Positions 24,325-33,514 of a DNA stretch of 64,000 nucleotides are shown here, piece by piece. The translations under genes were made by a program, and so were the position numbers. Every line of letters starts with the position of its first letter. The first letter of the stretch is position 1. The notes under the pieces are model-generated. The model saw nothing but the letters and a program-made list of their open reading frames with translations, did not search any database and was not told the origin of the DNA. Source of the DNA: Flavobacterium sp. ACN2 (GTDB lineage Bacteria > Bacteroidota > Bacteroidia > Flavobacteriales > Flavobacteriaceae); the NCBI RefSeq assembly GCF_002303885.1, contig NZ_MRCM01000005.1, forward strand, positions 273,804-337,803. Reading direction: 5' to 3'.

Positions 24325-25407
24325 CTATTCTGCTTTTAAGCGTAAATGATTGATTACTTCTTTAGGAGATTCGTAATCGAATTTAATTTTGTCGTTTTCT
24401 TTTACTTTCTGAACACCTTCAAGCAAGATCTTATCATTTTCTGTAAGACCACTTTTGATTACATATAAATCAGGGATTTCGCCAGTGATAGTGATTTCTC
24501 TAGAACTTACTTTATTGTCTTTTCCAACTACAAAAACATATTTTTTATCTTGAATTTCGTAAGTCGCTTTTTGCGGAATCACAATAGCGTTTTTAAGAGG
24601 GACATTCATTTGAACTTGGCCTGTTTCTCCATTTCTAAGTAATTTTCCAGAATTAGGGAATCTTGCTCTAAAAGCAATGTTTCCAGTTTCGTTGTTGAAT
24701 TCACTTTCGATTACCTCAACATTTCCTTTTTCTTTAAAAATATCTCCGTTTGCCAAAACCAAATTCACTTTGTTATCTGCACGGTCTTTAATATTCGTTT
24801 CGTAACTAATATATTCTGGCTCAGAAACATTGAAATAAGCAAACATCTGACTGTTATCTGAAAGACTTGTCAACAATTCTCCCTCGTCAATTAAACTTCC
24901 TAGTTTTAAAGGAATACGGTCGATTGTTCCGTCAAACGGAGCTCTAATTTCTGTGAATGATAAATGAAGTTTTGCCAGCGCAACCTCAGCTTTTGCAGAT
25001 TGCAATTTAGCCTGAGCCACGCTTAATTCGTTTTTAGAAACGATATTTTTATCTGCCAGTAATTTTGAATTTTGCAATTCAATTTCTACAGATTTTTGTT
25101 CTGACTGTGCTTTTAATAATTCTGCCTGATACATGTTTGGCATAATTTTAAACAACAGCTGTCCTTTTTTTACAAACTGTCCTTCGTCAACATATATATT
25201 TTGTAAAAACCCTTTTTCTTGGGCGCGAAGTTCGATATTACGAACCGATTTTATTTGTGAAACGTATTCTTTGGTAAATGAAGTATCGATTCTTACTGGA
25301 TTAGTAACGGTGAATTTTTCTACTTCTTCTTTTTCTTCTTTTTTAGATGTACAGCTCGTTAAGCACACCAAGGCCATTAAGCCTGTGAACACAATAATTT
25401 TTTTCAT
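24325..25407 (-). CDS. RND efflux periplasmic adaptor (AcrA/MexA-like)
   Basis: 360 aa lipoprotein, lipobox L-T-S-C at Cys19. A lipoyl-like segment around residues 60-90 (V-D-E-G-Q-F-V-K-K-G-Q-L-L-F) is followed by a short alpha hairpin (90-150), the second lipoyl half (F-T-E-I-R-A-P-F-D-G-T-I), and the beta-barrel and membrane-proximal domains. Links the RND pump to the outer-membrane duct. First gene of the efflux operon; 120 bases separate it from the pump gene and hold the heptamer repeat. Confidence 0.92.
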   Translation of the reverse strand: MKKIIVFTGLMALVCLTSCTSKKEEKEEVEKFTVTNPVRIDTSFTKEYVSQIKSVRNIELRAQEKGFLQNIYVDEGQFVKKGQLLFKIMPNMYQAELLKAQSEQKSVEIELQNSKLLADKNIVSKNELSVAQAKLQSAKAEVALAKLHLSFTEIRAPFDGTIDRIPLKLGSLIDEGELLTSLSDNSQMFAYFNVSEPEYISYETNIKDRADNKVNLVLANGDIFKEKGNVEVIESEFNNETGNIAFRARFPNSGKLLRNGETGQVQMNVPLKNAIVIPQKATYEIQDKKYVFVVGKDNKVSSREITITGEIPDLYVIKSGLTENDKILLEGVQKVKENDKIKFDYESPKEVINHLRLKAE

Positions 25408-25584
25408 GATTTAGTTTGGAAATTAAGCGATTGAATGCTTTGGAATGAAAATTCCTTTTGGATGTTAAAATGCATCAGTCAGCCTTAGCCCAGACCTTAA
25501 CTTTATATAAGCAGAAGTAGAAAAAATATACAACAGCAAGATACGCAGAGATCAAAACTCAGGTAACCGATGTATACTTTAGAA

Positions 25585-25965
25585 TCAAATTCTTAATACT
25601 CGTTGAGTAATATAGATAGGATTTGAATGCCCGAATAAAGGCGTAGAAATTTTTAAACGATTGGAATCATTCGCTGCAGACTGATCTGAAAGTGCCAGAT
25701 ACAAAGCGTCTACCAAACTATACGAAGCAGTAAAATATTTGTTCGTAAGTAAATCAACATCTTCACCTCCAACAAGATCTTCTTCTAAATCAATATCTGT
25801 AGCTTCTTCAATTGTTGAAGTTCCACGATCTTGATTAGTAAACTTAACTCTATGTTTCTGTAGGTGATGGTGAGTATGAGCACCAAAAGTATTTGCATTC
25901 AAATATTGGCCTCCGCCAAACAGAAGCATATTCATGAATACTAAAAATACTATTAACTTTCTCAT
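25585..25965 (-). CDS. Hypothetical exported protein with a His cluster
   Basis: 126 aa with an N-terminal signal-like hydrophobic segment (3-20). A histidine-rich stretch follows directly (H-T-H-H-H-L-Q-K-H, about residues 30-38), then an acidic region (D-I-D-L-E-E-D-L) and a C-terminal part with no known motif. Upstream of the RND efflux operon on the same strand, with a 177-base gap. The His cluster after an export signal suggests metal contact in the periplasm, but no family is recognised and the RND pump next to it is not of the metal type. Confidence 0.5.
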   Translation of the reverse strand: MRKLIVFLVFMNMLLFGGGQYLNANTFGAHTHHHLQKHRVKFTNQDRGTSTIEEATDIDLEEDLVGGEDVDLLTNKYFTASYSLVDALYLALSDQSAANDSNRLKISTPLFGHSNPIYITQRVLRI

Positions 25966-26134
25966 TTCGGTGCGAAAGTAGTAAAAGAATTAAAACAAAA
26001 AAAGAATTTTTAACAAGGTTTAACAGTTCCATAAAACGAAAACGTTTTCATTCTCTTAATTTTTATTAATCACTTTACTTCAAAATTAAAATCCTTATTT
26101 ACAACATTAAAAATCAACAACTTAAACTTCACAA

Positions 26135-26542
26135 TTAAGAAAGCAAAATTTCCATAATCGTAAATTCTTGTCCTGATTTTACAAAAGTTTTAAAAGTATC
26201 TATCATTCCGAACTTCTCATAAAATGATTTTTTATTGGTTCTGGCGTTGCACCATACTTTTTCTACACCTTTTTCCTTTGCAAATTCTAGAATATACTTT
26301 AAAAGATGAGACGCAATTCCCTTACCTTGATACTCTTCTAAAGTAGCTAATTTTCTAAACTGCATTTCTTTTTCTTCCATAAAACAAGAGACTATAGAAA
26401 CCAATTTATCTTCTTCAAAAACTCCAAAATGAATTCCTAAATTATCTTCTTCAAGCTGTACAAACTCAAAAGGCTGGTCTGGCCACATTACTTCGTGTCT
26501 TATTGGCCAAGTATCACTAGGGTTTATTGTTTTAACTTTCAT
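26135..26542 (-). CDS. GNAT family N-acetyltransferase
   Basis: 135 aa. The acetyl-CoA binding motif A is visible as L-A-T-L-E-E-Y-Q-G-K-G-I-A-S-H-L-L-K-Y-I, followed by motif B (V-W-C-N-A-R-T-N-K-K-S-F-Y-E-K-F-G-M). Length fits a single-domain acetyltransferase acting in the cytoplasm on an unknown amine. Monocistronic. Confidence 0.85.
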   Translation of the reverse strand: MKVKTINPSDTWPIRHEVMWPDQPFEFVQLEEDNLGIHFGVFEEDKLVSIVSCFMEEKEMQFRKLATLEEYQGKGIASHLLKYILEFAKEKGVEKVWCNARTNKKSFYEKFGMIDTFKTFVKSGQEFTIMEILLS

Positions 26543-26717
26543 TTTAATGTATTAAATCTTCTCAAAATTAATTCATTTTGATTTAATCGAAAAAAACAAA
26601 CCAGAAATCTTGATCTGATTAATTATCAAAACTTTACAGAAAAATAAATCAGACAAATCATTCAATTCTAATCTATTATGATTATTTTTATAGTACCAAA
26701 ATCAAATAAATTCCGTT

Positions 26718-27281
26718 ATGAGAAAATTCCTTTTAGCAACATTTTTATGTATTTGTGCCAATGGATTTGCGCAATTAATACAAATCGGGCCGCAGTTTTC
26801 TACAAGCATTACTTCTGTCAATGCCAAAAATTTCAGTTCCGATCATACGAATACAGGAATTGGATTTGCCGCATTTGGCCGATTAAACCTTGCACTTTTT
26901 TATGCCCAGGGCGAGTTTGGATATGGTCAAACTAATTTTAGCGTATACCAAAACGGCGTGGGAGAAACCGAATTTAAACTATCAGGAACAGATGCTTCAT
27001 TAATTGCAGGACTTAAAATTATTCCGCTTGGAAAACTCGGAAATGTGAGGCTTTTTGTGGGATACAACTGGAAAAATTATTCAGACATAAGTACCAGCAA
27101 TAATCTCAATTCTATAGCTATAGAAAAAAATAATCATAGCATTCTTGGAGGTGTTGGAGTGGATGTCTGGAGACTAACTTTTGATGTTAGATATCTTGCT
27201 GGACTTAGTGATATAGATGCCTCTAGCAGTGAAATTAAAACTGGAGTTACCAATCTCTCCATTGGATTTAAATTTCTATAA
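26718..27281 (+). CDS. Secreted outer-membrane beta-barrel-like protein
   Basis: 187 aa with a cleavable signal peptide (to about A-N-G-F-A-Q). The mature part alternates polar and aromatic residues in amphipathic strands (G-R-L-N-L-A-L-F-Y-A-Q-G-E-F-G-Y-G) and ends in L-S-I-G-F-K-F-L, a beta-signal-like terminus with a final aromatic. It is probably a small eight-stranded outer-membrane porin-like barrel; its role is unknown. Closed by a terminator at 27292-27322. Confidence 0.65.
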   Translation: MRKFLLATFLCICANGFAQLIQIGPQFSTSITSVNAKNFSSDHTNTGIGFAAFGRLNLALFYAQGEFGYGQTNFSVYQNGVGETEFKLSGTDASLIAGLKIIPLGKLGNVRLFVGYNWKNYSDISTSNNLNSIAIEKNNHSILGGVGVDVWRLTFDVRYLAGLSDIDASSSEIKTGVTNLSIGFKFL

Positions 27282-27291
27282 AACTCATAAT

Positions 27292-27322
27292 AAAAAAGGG
27301 AATCAATCGATTCCCTTTTTTT
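27292..27322 (+). terminator. Bidirectional terminator
   Basis: AAAAAGGGAATC (27293-27304) pairs with GATTCCCTTTTT (27309-27320), flanked by A-run and T-run, between convergent genes. Confidence 0.75.
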
Positions 27323-27331
27323 ATTTATCAT

Positions 27332-27946
27332 TTACATTTTAACGTAATAATTTTCCTCATTATCACTTTGTATCTTTTTTATTCCCTCTTCTGTTTTAAC
27401 AGCTACATTAACAACATGCAATACATCTGACTTTTCATTAAGACTACAGTTCCAAACTGTTCCATCAGAAAGAATAATTTCTGAAAATAATGAGACCGTA
27501 CTTTTGGCATCATTATAAACTAAATTTTCAGTTTTAAGAAGTTTCTTTACTTTTGTTTTTTTGTCGACCTCGTAAAACAAGATCTCATTTTCTTTAATTT
27601 CGACCACTTCATCAAAAGTAGATTGACTGGCGGTAACTGCTGTTGCCGCAGACCAAACTGGCTGACTTCCAGTTCTTCTCCAAGTTCCAATTGCTTGACT
27701 TAGAATTTCTTTTCTTAAAATTTCACGTAAAGTATCTACTTTATTAACAGCATCTTTTCCAATTTCGTTGTCCGGCTTAATCTTTGCAGCCAAAGAAAAT
27801 AAGTCGATAGCTTTTACAAAATCGGCTTTTTTGTAGTAAGAAACAGCTAGTTCATATTTACTTTTTTGAAACGCTGCTTTTTGATCATTCTGCGCAAAAA
27901 ACTGAAGACTGCTTAGCAAAGCAATCAGAAAAAAAGTATTCTTCAT
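27332..27946 (-). CDS. Secreted TPR-containing protein
   Basis: 204 aa from the ATG at 27946, which starts a good signal peptide (M-K-N-T-F-F-L-I-A-L-L-S-S-L-Q-F-F-A-Q); the longer frame to 28048 places this signal internally and crosses a terminator. Residues about 22-90 hold one or two TPR units (A-V-S-Y-Y-K-K-A-D-F-V-K-A-I-D-L-F). The C-terminal half looks like a lipocalin-type beta domain (G-T-W-R-R-T-G, D-G-T-V-W-N-C-S-L). Periplasmic or surface protein of unknown function. Confidence 0.65.
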   Translation of the reverse strand: MKNTFFLIALLSSLQFFAQNDQKAAFQKSKYELAVSYYKKADFVKAIDLFSLAAKIKPDNEIGKDAVNKVDTLREILRKEILSQAIGTWRRTGSQPVWSAATAVTASQSTFDEVVEIKENEILFYEVDKKTKVKKLLKTENLVYNDAKSTVSLFSEIILSDGTVWNCSLNEKSDVLHVVNVAVKTEEGIKKIQSDNEENYYVKM

Positions 27947-28048
27947 TAGATTTGGTGGTATTTTTAGTATTTGGCAAACGTAATATTTTTCCGAGAAATA
28001 TTTGTGCTGTTTTTCCGTAACTTGAATATTTTTAATTATTTTAAACAA

Positions 28049-28082
28049 AAAGCGTCACTTTGCTAAAACAAAGTGACGCTTT
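28049..28082 (-). terminator. Terminator downstream of the M1 peptidase gene
   Basis: AAAGCGTCACTTTG (28049-28062) pairs perfectly with CAAAGTGACGCTTT (28069-28082) across a six-base loop; the minus-strand RNA continues into T residues. Confidence 0.75.
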
Positions 28083-28108
28083 AATTTATTTAGTTAAATT
28101 TAATTCAA

Positions 28109-29986
28109 TTATTTAACATTTAAAACATTGTTCTCTGGTGTTGCATCCATAAATATTCCACCATCAATCTCAATTTTTTCGATTTTTTTTGCGCTTTTCA
28201 AAATTATTCTAGCTGTTTTTTGATTTTTCTCCCAAATCGCTGGCGTTTGATGCAAAATTGTTTTTGACTTATCAGCGTACGTAATTACAACATCAAAAGG
28301 AATTGCAAAACCTCCAATGTTTTCTATTGTTATGGTTTTCTTATCGGAAGAAAGACCTTTTACAGCAATATCTATGTAATTGTTAGTAAAGAACCAATTA
28401 TTAAAAAACCAATTTAAATTCTTTCCTGCTGCTGTATTAAATGAATTAAAATAATCCCACGGAATAGGATGTTTTCCGTTCCAAGTATCCATATAAAAAT
28501 GAAGCGCTTTTTTGAACATTTCATCTCCTAACATATCTTTTAGAGCCAAATAAGAAAGAGAAGCTTTACCATAAGAATTATTTCCATAACCTGCGCCAGA
28601 AACCTGTGTAGACATTGTTATAATGGGCTGATCTTGTTCTGAAGATCGATCGCTTATATAATGTTTCACTCTAAATTCTTTATAAAACTTATCGGCAGCC
28701 TCTTTACCATGTTCAGCAATTCCGATTAAATATTCAAAAGTTGTTGCCCAACCTTCGTCCATAAAGGCATAACGTGTTTCATTGATTCCCATGTAAAAAG
28801 GAAAATAAGTGTGCGCTACTTCGTGATCTTGTACTAACTGTGCAAAAATAGGATCTCCCATTTCAGAATCGTTACACATCATTGGATATTCCATATCGGC
28901 AAAACCTTGGAAAGCTGTCATTTTAGAAAATGGATATGGAACTCCTGGCCAATTGTTAGAAAACCAATCTAAAGCATATTGATTATTTTTTACCGAATTC
29001 ACAAAATCGGTTCCTTTAACATTATAAGCCGCCTGAACGCTCGCGCGACGATTTGTCTTCTTATCCACTACAACACTACTAGCGTCCCATAAATAATGAT
29101 CACTTAAACCAAAGCACACATCTGTTATGTTTTTAGCTTCAAATTTCCAGACATTCCAATCGTATTGTTTCGTTACAATTCCGCTTTTCATTTCCTGCTC
29201 GTTTGCAATATGCAGAATTTCATCTGTTGTGTATGATTTTTTTAAGCGTGAAGCAAATTCAGGTTGCAAAACCTCATCTGGATTTAATAAATCTCCAGTT
29301 GCATACACCACGTAGTTTTTTGGTGCTTTTACAGAAAAAACATAATCGTTGAAATCATTGTAAAATTCTTGGCGATCTGTATGTGGTAATCTATCCCATC
29401 CATTATAATCGTCAAAAACTGAAACACGAGGATAACTATACGCTACAAAAAATGTCGTTTCGTCAATCTGGCCTTCTCTACCGCTTTCTTTAGACAAAGG
29501 ATAATTCCATTGAATATTTATAATGGTCTTTGAATTTGGTAAAATTGGTTTTTGCAATTTTACATTTCCAACAGTTCCCCAGTTTTTAGCGTCTTCTTTA
29601 TACACTTCATTTTCTACTTTCAATGAAGTAATTGTTAATCCATCGCTTAAAAAATCATTGCTTACTTCACCTCCTCTTGGAGAAGAAGGCTTGTGAAGGT
29701 TGTTTACAAAACGAATAACTAAGTTTCTTAAAGTATCCTTGCTATTGTTTTCGTAAATAATGGTTTCAGTTCCACTAACCAATCTCGTTTTCGGATCAAC
29801 TGAAATTTCCATATTATATTTTCCACGGTTCTGCCAATAGTTTGCGCCTGGTTTTCCGTCTTTAGAACGGGTGCCGTTTTCATAGGCTTTTTTTATATTT
29901 CGAGGCATGTAAAGCTCTTGAGCAATAGTATCTTGGGCAAAAAGAACGAATGCTATTAATGCAAATTGCAAAAATCTCTTTTTCAT
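28109..29986 (-). CDS. M1 family zinc metalloaminopeptidase
   Basis: 625 aa, exported (signal peptide ending near Q-D-T-I-A-Q). The gluzincin site is complete: His388-Glu389-V-A-His392, then 18 residues to Glu411 in D-E-G-W-A-T-T-F-E. The peptide-binding M-E-Y-P motif is present as M-E-Y-P-M-M. The N-terminal beta domain (about 50-250) and helical C-terminal region fit the aminopeptidase N fold. It probably trims peptides in the periplasm or at the surface. Monocistronic, with its own terminator. Confidence 0.92.
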   Translation of the reverse strand: MKKRFLQFALIAFVLFAQDTIAQELYMPRNIKKAYENGTRSKDGKPGANYWQNRGKYNMEISVDPKTRLVSGTETIIYENNSKDTLRNLVIRFVNNLHKPSSPRGGEVSNDFLSDGLTITSLKVENEVYKEDAKNWGTVGNVKLQKPILPNSKTIINIQWNYPLSKESGREGQIDETTFFVAYSYPRVSVFDDYNGWDRLPHTDRQEFYNDFNDYVFSVKAPKNYVVYATGDLLNPDEVLQPEFASRLKKSYTTDEILHIANEQEMKSGIVTKQYDWNVWKFEAKNITDVCFGLSDHYLWDASSVVVDKKTNRRASVQAAYNVKGTDFVNSVKNNQYALDWFSNNWPGVPYPFSKMTAFQGFADMEYPMMCNDSEMGDPIFAQLVQDHEVAHTYFPFYMGINETRYAFMDEGWATTFEYLIGIAEHGKEAADKFYKEFRVKHYISDRSSEQDQPIITMSTQVSGAGYGNNSYGKASLSYLALKDMLGDEMFKKALHFYMDTWNGKHPIPWDYFNSFNTAAGKNLNWFFNNWFFTNNYIDIAVKGLSSDKKTITIENIGGFAIPFDVVITYADKSKTILHQTPAIWEKNQKTARIILKSAKKIEKIEIDGGIFMDATPENNVLNVK

Positions 29987-30070
29987 AAATAATTCTTAGG
30001 TCTTTAAATTGTTTGATGTATAAGACTGCTGTTTTAAAACAATGTTACAAATTTAATTATTAATTGTTAA

Positions 30071-30208
30071 TGATGAATTGTAAGTTGTGAATTGTAAATG
30101 GTGAAATGTGAGATGTGAGATGAAGAAAAACTTCATTTTACATTTTACATCAAACTTTTACAAAAAAACTTAGAATCTTAGCTCCTTAGAAACTTAGCAT
30201 CTTTAAAA
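30071..30208. repeat. Intergenic periodic repeats (7- and 8-base period)
   Basis: From 30071 the pattern TGAATTG/TAAGTTG/TGAGATG recurs every seven bases, followed by its inverse (CATTTTACATTTTACATC). At 30166-30208 an eight-base CTTAGAAT-type array follows. No ORF is present in the 284-base gap; the rest is A+T-rich. Confidence 0.75.
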
Positions 30209-30243
30209 AGAAAAACCGTCTATCACCAAAAGGAATAGACGGC
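30206..30243 (-). terminator. Terminator of the gapN-like gene
   Basis: ACCGTCTAT (30215-30223) pairs with ATAGACGG at 30235-30242; the minus-strand RNA ends in TTTTTCTTTTT. Confidence 0.75.
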
Positions 30244-30270
30244 ATCTACAATTAATATATAACCTTGATA

Positions 30271-31851
30271 CTACAAAATATAATCTGTATTAATAAAATT
30301 CGATTCTTTGCTGTTAAGCAATTCCTGCAGAATCTCATTATTATAATCGATATCTTTTGAAGCTACAAACGTACGAATTGAGAAAGAACGTAAAGCATCT
30401 GGAATACTTAAAGTTCCTACAGCAGAATCTTTTCTTCCTGTGAAAGGGAAAGCATCTGGCCCTCTTTGGCAAGAACTGTTGAGGTTTACTCTACAAACTA
30501 AGTTAACTAAGGCATCAATTAGCGGCGCAAGAGTTTTTATATCTTTACCAAACAAACTTACTTGCTGTCCGTAATTTGATTCTGCCATATCTTTCAATGG
30601 TTCTTTAATATCTTTGAAAGAAAGTACAGGAACAACTGGCCCAAACTGTTCTTCGTGATACACACGCATTTCTTTATTTACTGGATATAAAACTGCTGGA
30701 AAAATATAGTTATCAGTATGTTTCCCTCCTTTTTCATTAATGACTTTAGCTCCTTTATGAAGAGCATCATCAATTAAGCCTTGAATATATTTTGGTTTGT
30801 CGGTTTCTGGTAGCGGTGTTAGAGCAACTCCCTTTTCCCACGGATTTCCAAAAAGCAAACTGTCTACTTTTTCAGAAAAACGTTTATTGAATTCTTCAGC
30901 AATCGATTCGTGAACATATAACACTTTCAAAGCAGTACAACGTTGTCCGTTAAAAGACAAACTTCCTGTAATACATTCCTGAATAGCCAAATCTAAATCG
31001 GCATCTGGAAGAATAATTGCTGGATTTTTAGCTTCTAAACCTAAAATTAAACGCAGTCTATTTTTGTTTGGATGCTGATCCTGTAAAGCAATTGCCGATT
31101 TACTGTTTCCAATTAAAGCTAAAACGTCTATTTTTCCAGATTTCATAATCGGAGAAGCCACTTCGCGTCCTCTTCCATAAACAATATTGATTACTCCTTT
31201 AGGAAAACTGCTTCTAAAAGCTTCCAATAATGGCGAAATACATAAAACACCATGTTTAGCTGGTTTGAAAATTACGGTATTTCCCATAATCAAAGCAGGA
31301 ATCAACAATGAGAAAGTTTCATTCAAAGGATAATTGTAAGGTCCAAGACATAGTACAACTCCAAGAGGTCCACGGCGAATCATGGCGTTTACACCTTGCA
31401 CTTTTTCAAAATGCGAACTGCGTCCGTTTAATTCTTTGTAGCTGGCAATAGTATCGTAAATATATTCTACAGTTCTATCAAATTCTTTTTGCGAATCTCC
31501 TAATGACTTTCCAATTTCCCACATTAAGTATTTCACTACTTCTTCGCGGGTTTCTTTCATTTGTTTCACAAATTTTTCCATGCATTTAATACGATCAACT
31601 ACTTTCATAGTCGGCCATAAGCCTTGTCCCATATCGTATGCATTGGTAGCAGCTTCGACAACTTCCGCTGCTTCTTTTTCTCCCATAAAAGGAATAGATC
31701 CTAATAAAGTCGGCGAATACTTTTCTGTTAAAGAAATAGTAGAAAACACAGGTGTGGTTTGCCCTGTCCATTGTTTCAATTCTCCATTTACAAGATAGGC
31801 ATCTTGATTTATCAGACTATTAATCTGATATTCTTCTGGTATAAAACTCAT
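30271..31851 (-). CDS. gapN: NADP-dependent glyceraldehyde-3-phosphate dehydrogenase (aldehyde dehydrogenase family)
   Basis: 526 aa, full-length ALDH fold. N-terminal cofactor region with G-P-Y-N-Y-P-L-N-E, the G-L-E-A-K-N-P segment carrying the general-base Glu, and the catalytic Cys305 in [10 protein letters not shown]. The E-E-Q-F-G-P-V-V-P motif is near residue 400. The sequence resembles the non-phosphorylating GAPDH subgroup, which oxidises glyceraldehyde 3-phosphate directly to 3-phosphoglycerate while making NADPH. Substrate assignment rests on subgroup resemblance; it is certainly an aldehyde dehydrogenase. Confidence 0.8.
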   Translation of the reverse strand: MSFIPEEYQINSLINQDAYLVNGELKQWTGQTTPVFSTISLTEKYSPTLLGSIPFMGEKEAAEVVEAATNAYDMGQGLWPTMKVVDRIKCMEKFVKQMKETREEVVKYLMWEIGKSLGDSQKEFDRTVEYIYDTIASYKELNGRSSHFEKVQGVNAMIRRGPLGVVLCLGPYNYPLNETFSLLIPALIMGNTVIFKPAKHGVLCISPLLEAFRSSFPKGVINIVYGRGREVASPIMKSGKIDVLALIGNSKSAIALQDQHPNKNRLRLILGLEAKNPAIILPDADLDLAIQECITGSLSFNGQRCTALKVLYVHESIAEEFNKRFSEKVDSLLFGNPWEKGVALTPLPETDKPKYIQGLIDDALHKGAKVINEKGGKHTDNYIFPAVLYPVNKEMRVYHEEQFGPVVPVLSFKDIKEPLKDMAESNYGQQVSLFGKDIKTLAPLIDALVNLVCRVNLNSSCQRGPDAFPFTGRKDSAVGTLSIPDALRSFSIRTFVASKDIDYNNEILQELLNSKESNFINTDYIL

Positions 31852-31890
31852 AATTTGGTTTGTTTAATGGTCTGGTAATTTTATTTTCAA

Positions 31891-31922
31891 AAGAAAAAAG
31901 AGGCTTTTTTACTGCCTCTTCT
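31891..31922 (-). terminator. Terminator of the rhodanese gene
   Basis: AAGAGGC (31898-31904) pairs with GCCTCTT (31914-31920), followed on the minus strand by TTTTTTC. It lies five bases after the rhodanese stop. Confidence 0.7.
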
Positions 31923-31926
31923 TCTT

Positions 31927-32238
31927 TTATGGTTGTACTGTTTCACCTTCCCAATCTAGGATTCCTCCAAGCAGATTGTAGGCGTTTTCGATACCCAATT
32001 CGTTCATAATCTGGCATGCTTTTGCACTTCTAGCCCCAGAACGACAGTATACATAATAGTTTTTATTTTTGTCTAATTCTTCAATCTCATAAATAAAAGC
32101 CTGCCCTTTATTGATATCAATATTAAGAGCGTTCTCAATATAGCCATCATTAAATTCGTCCTCAGTTCTTACGTCAAGTATAACTGCATTTTCGTCAGCT
32201 TCTAACTGAGCAACCCAATCTTCTTGTGATAAATTCAT
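31927..32238 (-). CDS. Single-domain rhodanese sulfurtransferase
   Basis: 103 aa, one rhodanese domain with catalytic Cys65 in the loop Y-C-R-S-G-A-R-S, plus the CH2A-like L-D-V-R-T-E-D-E-F-N-D-G segment. Cytoplasmic sulfur carrier that accepts a persulfide. It diverges from the Crp/Fnr gene that probably controls the sulfur genes to its right, so it may be part of the same module, although the operator found at the other two genes is not evident here. Confidence 0.88.
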   Translation of the reverse strand: MNLSQEDWVAQLEADENAVILDVRTEDEFNDGYIENALNIDINKGQAFIYEIEELDKNKNYYVYCRSGARSAKACQIMNELGIENAYNLLGGILDWEGETVQP

Positions 32239-32570
32239 AATAAAATGTGTTTTTGTAAAATTACGACGTTTCTCTATATAAAAAACGTACCAAATGCGAT
32301 TTCGATTATTATTCTCAGAAAACGTTTTAGAGAAAGTATTATAATCAGTGAATTACAAATTTAGTTACTATTTTTAAAAATTCAGCCTACAAAATCGATA
32401 GAAAATAGGATTTTTTCATTTACATAAAATTAATCTTAAATCTAGTTTTCTGATAATTATTCCCATTCCAAACCCTTATCTTTGCAAACAATCCTATATT
32501 TTTATCCGATTTTGATAAAAATATTCGCCACCAATTACACGAATTCTCAATAATTAATTGTTTTGAATTA
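32239..32570. promoter_or_regulatory. Divergent intergenic region with -7 element TATCTTTG (32477-32484)
   Basis: 332 bases without a gene between the rhodanese and Crp/Fnr genes. TATCTTTG at 32477-32484 is a perfect -7 box for the Crp/Fnr gene, implying a leader of about 80 bases. A GTGAATTAC at about 32349 resembles half-sites of the tauE operator but has the wrong spacing. Nothing else is recognisable. Confidence 0.5.
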
Positions 32571-33227
32571 ATGCAATTGATGGCAAAAAAAATCTACAAT
32601 ATGCAACATTCATTAAAAACCATCTTTCCTAATTTCTCGAACGAACTCATTGCTACCATAGAAGAAAACGGAAGCCTTCAAGATTTTGAAGCCGGAACCA
32701 TTTTAATGCGTACCGGTCAGTATATTAAAAATACAGTTTTGATAACTAAAGGTAAAATCAAAATCTATCGCGAAGGTGAAGACGGCGGAGAGTTTTTAAT
32801 GTACTACTTGCAGCCTGGACAAGCTTGTGCGATATCAATGATTTGTACAGCAAAAAGCGAAAAAAGCCAGATTATGGCAAAAGTGGTTGAGGATGTTACT
32901 GTTATGATGATTCCGTTGCAATTAATGGACAAATGGATGATGGAACATAGAAGCTGGTACGAATTTGTAATTGAAACCTACCGAAGCCGTTTTGAAGAAG
33001 TTCTCGAAGTGGTAGACAATATCGCTTTCCGTTCTATGGATGAAAGATTAGAATTCTACTTAAAAAGACATTCTGATGCCTGTGGCTGTTCTGAGGTAAA
33101 TTTATCGCATCAGGAAATCGCAACCGAATTAAATACTTCGCGAGAAGTCGTTTCCAGATTACTCAAAAAAATGGAACAACGCGGTCTGGTCAAACTCAAC
33201 CGAAACCAGATTGAGTTATTGAAATAG
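32571..33227 (+). CDS. Crp/Fnr family transcriptional regulator
   Basis: 218 aa. Cyclic-nucleotide-binding-like beta-roll (about 20-125), dimerisation helix (about 130-155) and C-terminal HTH_Crp (about 176-205; S-H-Q-E-I-A-T-E-L-N-T-S-R-E-V-V-S-R-L-L-K-K). It carries Cys86 and Cys92 in the sensor domain and Cys171/Cys173 just before the HTH. These could respond to persulfides or redox, in line with the sulfur genes next to it. Starts at codons 4 (32580) or 11 (32601) are also possible. A palindrome of Crp/Fnr type precedes tauE and the CstB-like gene and is its probable target. Confidence 0.88.
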   Translation: MQLMAKKIYNMQHSLKTIFPNFSNELIATIEENGSLQDFEAGTILMRTGQYIKNTVLITKGKIKIYREGEDGGEFLMYYLQPGQACAISMICTAKSEKSQIMAKVVEDVTVMMIPLQLMDKWMMEHRSWYEFVIETYRSRFEEVLEVVDNIAFRSMDERLEFYLKRHSDACGCSEVNLSHQEIATELNTSREVVSRLLKKMEQRGLVKLNRNQIELLK

Positions 33228-33235
33228 TTTTTTCT

Positions 33236-33416
33236 GCCACGAATTCACGAATTTTATTTTTTTCAATCTGAACCGAAAAAAATTAACTAATCTGTGAAAT
33301 TTATTACACAAATAAAATTAGCACTAATTCGTGAATTCGTGGCGAAAATTTTTCCTGTTGTCAGGCTGAGCGAAGTCGAAGCCTTACAAAGCATTTCGAC
33401 TTCGCTCAATGTGACA
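33236..33416. repeat. Two intergenic inverted repeats
   Basis: GCCACGAATTCACGAATT (33236-33253) returns inverted at 33326-33343. A second pair, about 33356-33383 and 33391-33416, is of the TGAGCGAAGTCGAA/TTCGACTTCGCTCA type. Both motif families recur elsewhere in the window (about 37490 and 63919 for the first). Confidence 0.75.
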
Positions 33417-33454
33417 GAATAATTTGTGAAATTCGTGGCTAAAAAAAATCTTCT

Positions 33455-33468
33455 GTGATAAATGTTAC
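33455..33468 (+). promoter_or_regulatory. Putative Crp/Fnr-type operator upstream of tauE
   Basis: GTGATAAATGTTAC, near-palindromic (GTGAT-N4-GTTAC). It lies 22 bases (start-to-end distance 23) before the -7-like CAACTTTG at 33491-33498, which would centre it near -41, a class II activation position. The reverse complement of the site at 41067-41080 differs from it at two positions only. Confidence 0.6.
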
Positions 33469-33514
33469 TGTAGATTTCTAATTTCCGAGGCAACTTTGCA
33501 TTAAAACAAATGCA

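Noticed and set aside
32340..32365. GTGAATTAC as a third Crp/Fnr operator
   Set aside because: Half-site spacing is wrong and the distance to the -7 box (over 100 bases) does not match the other two sites.
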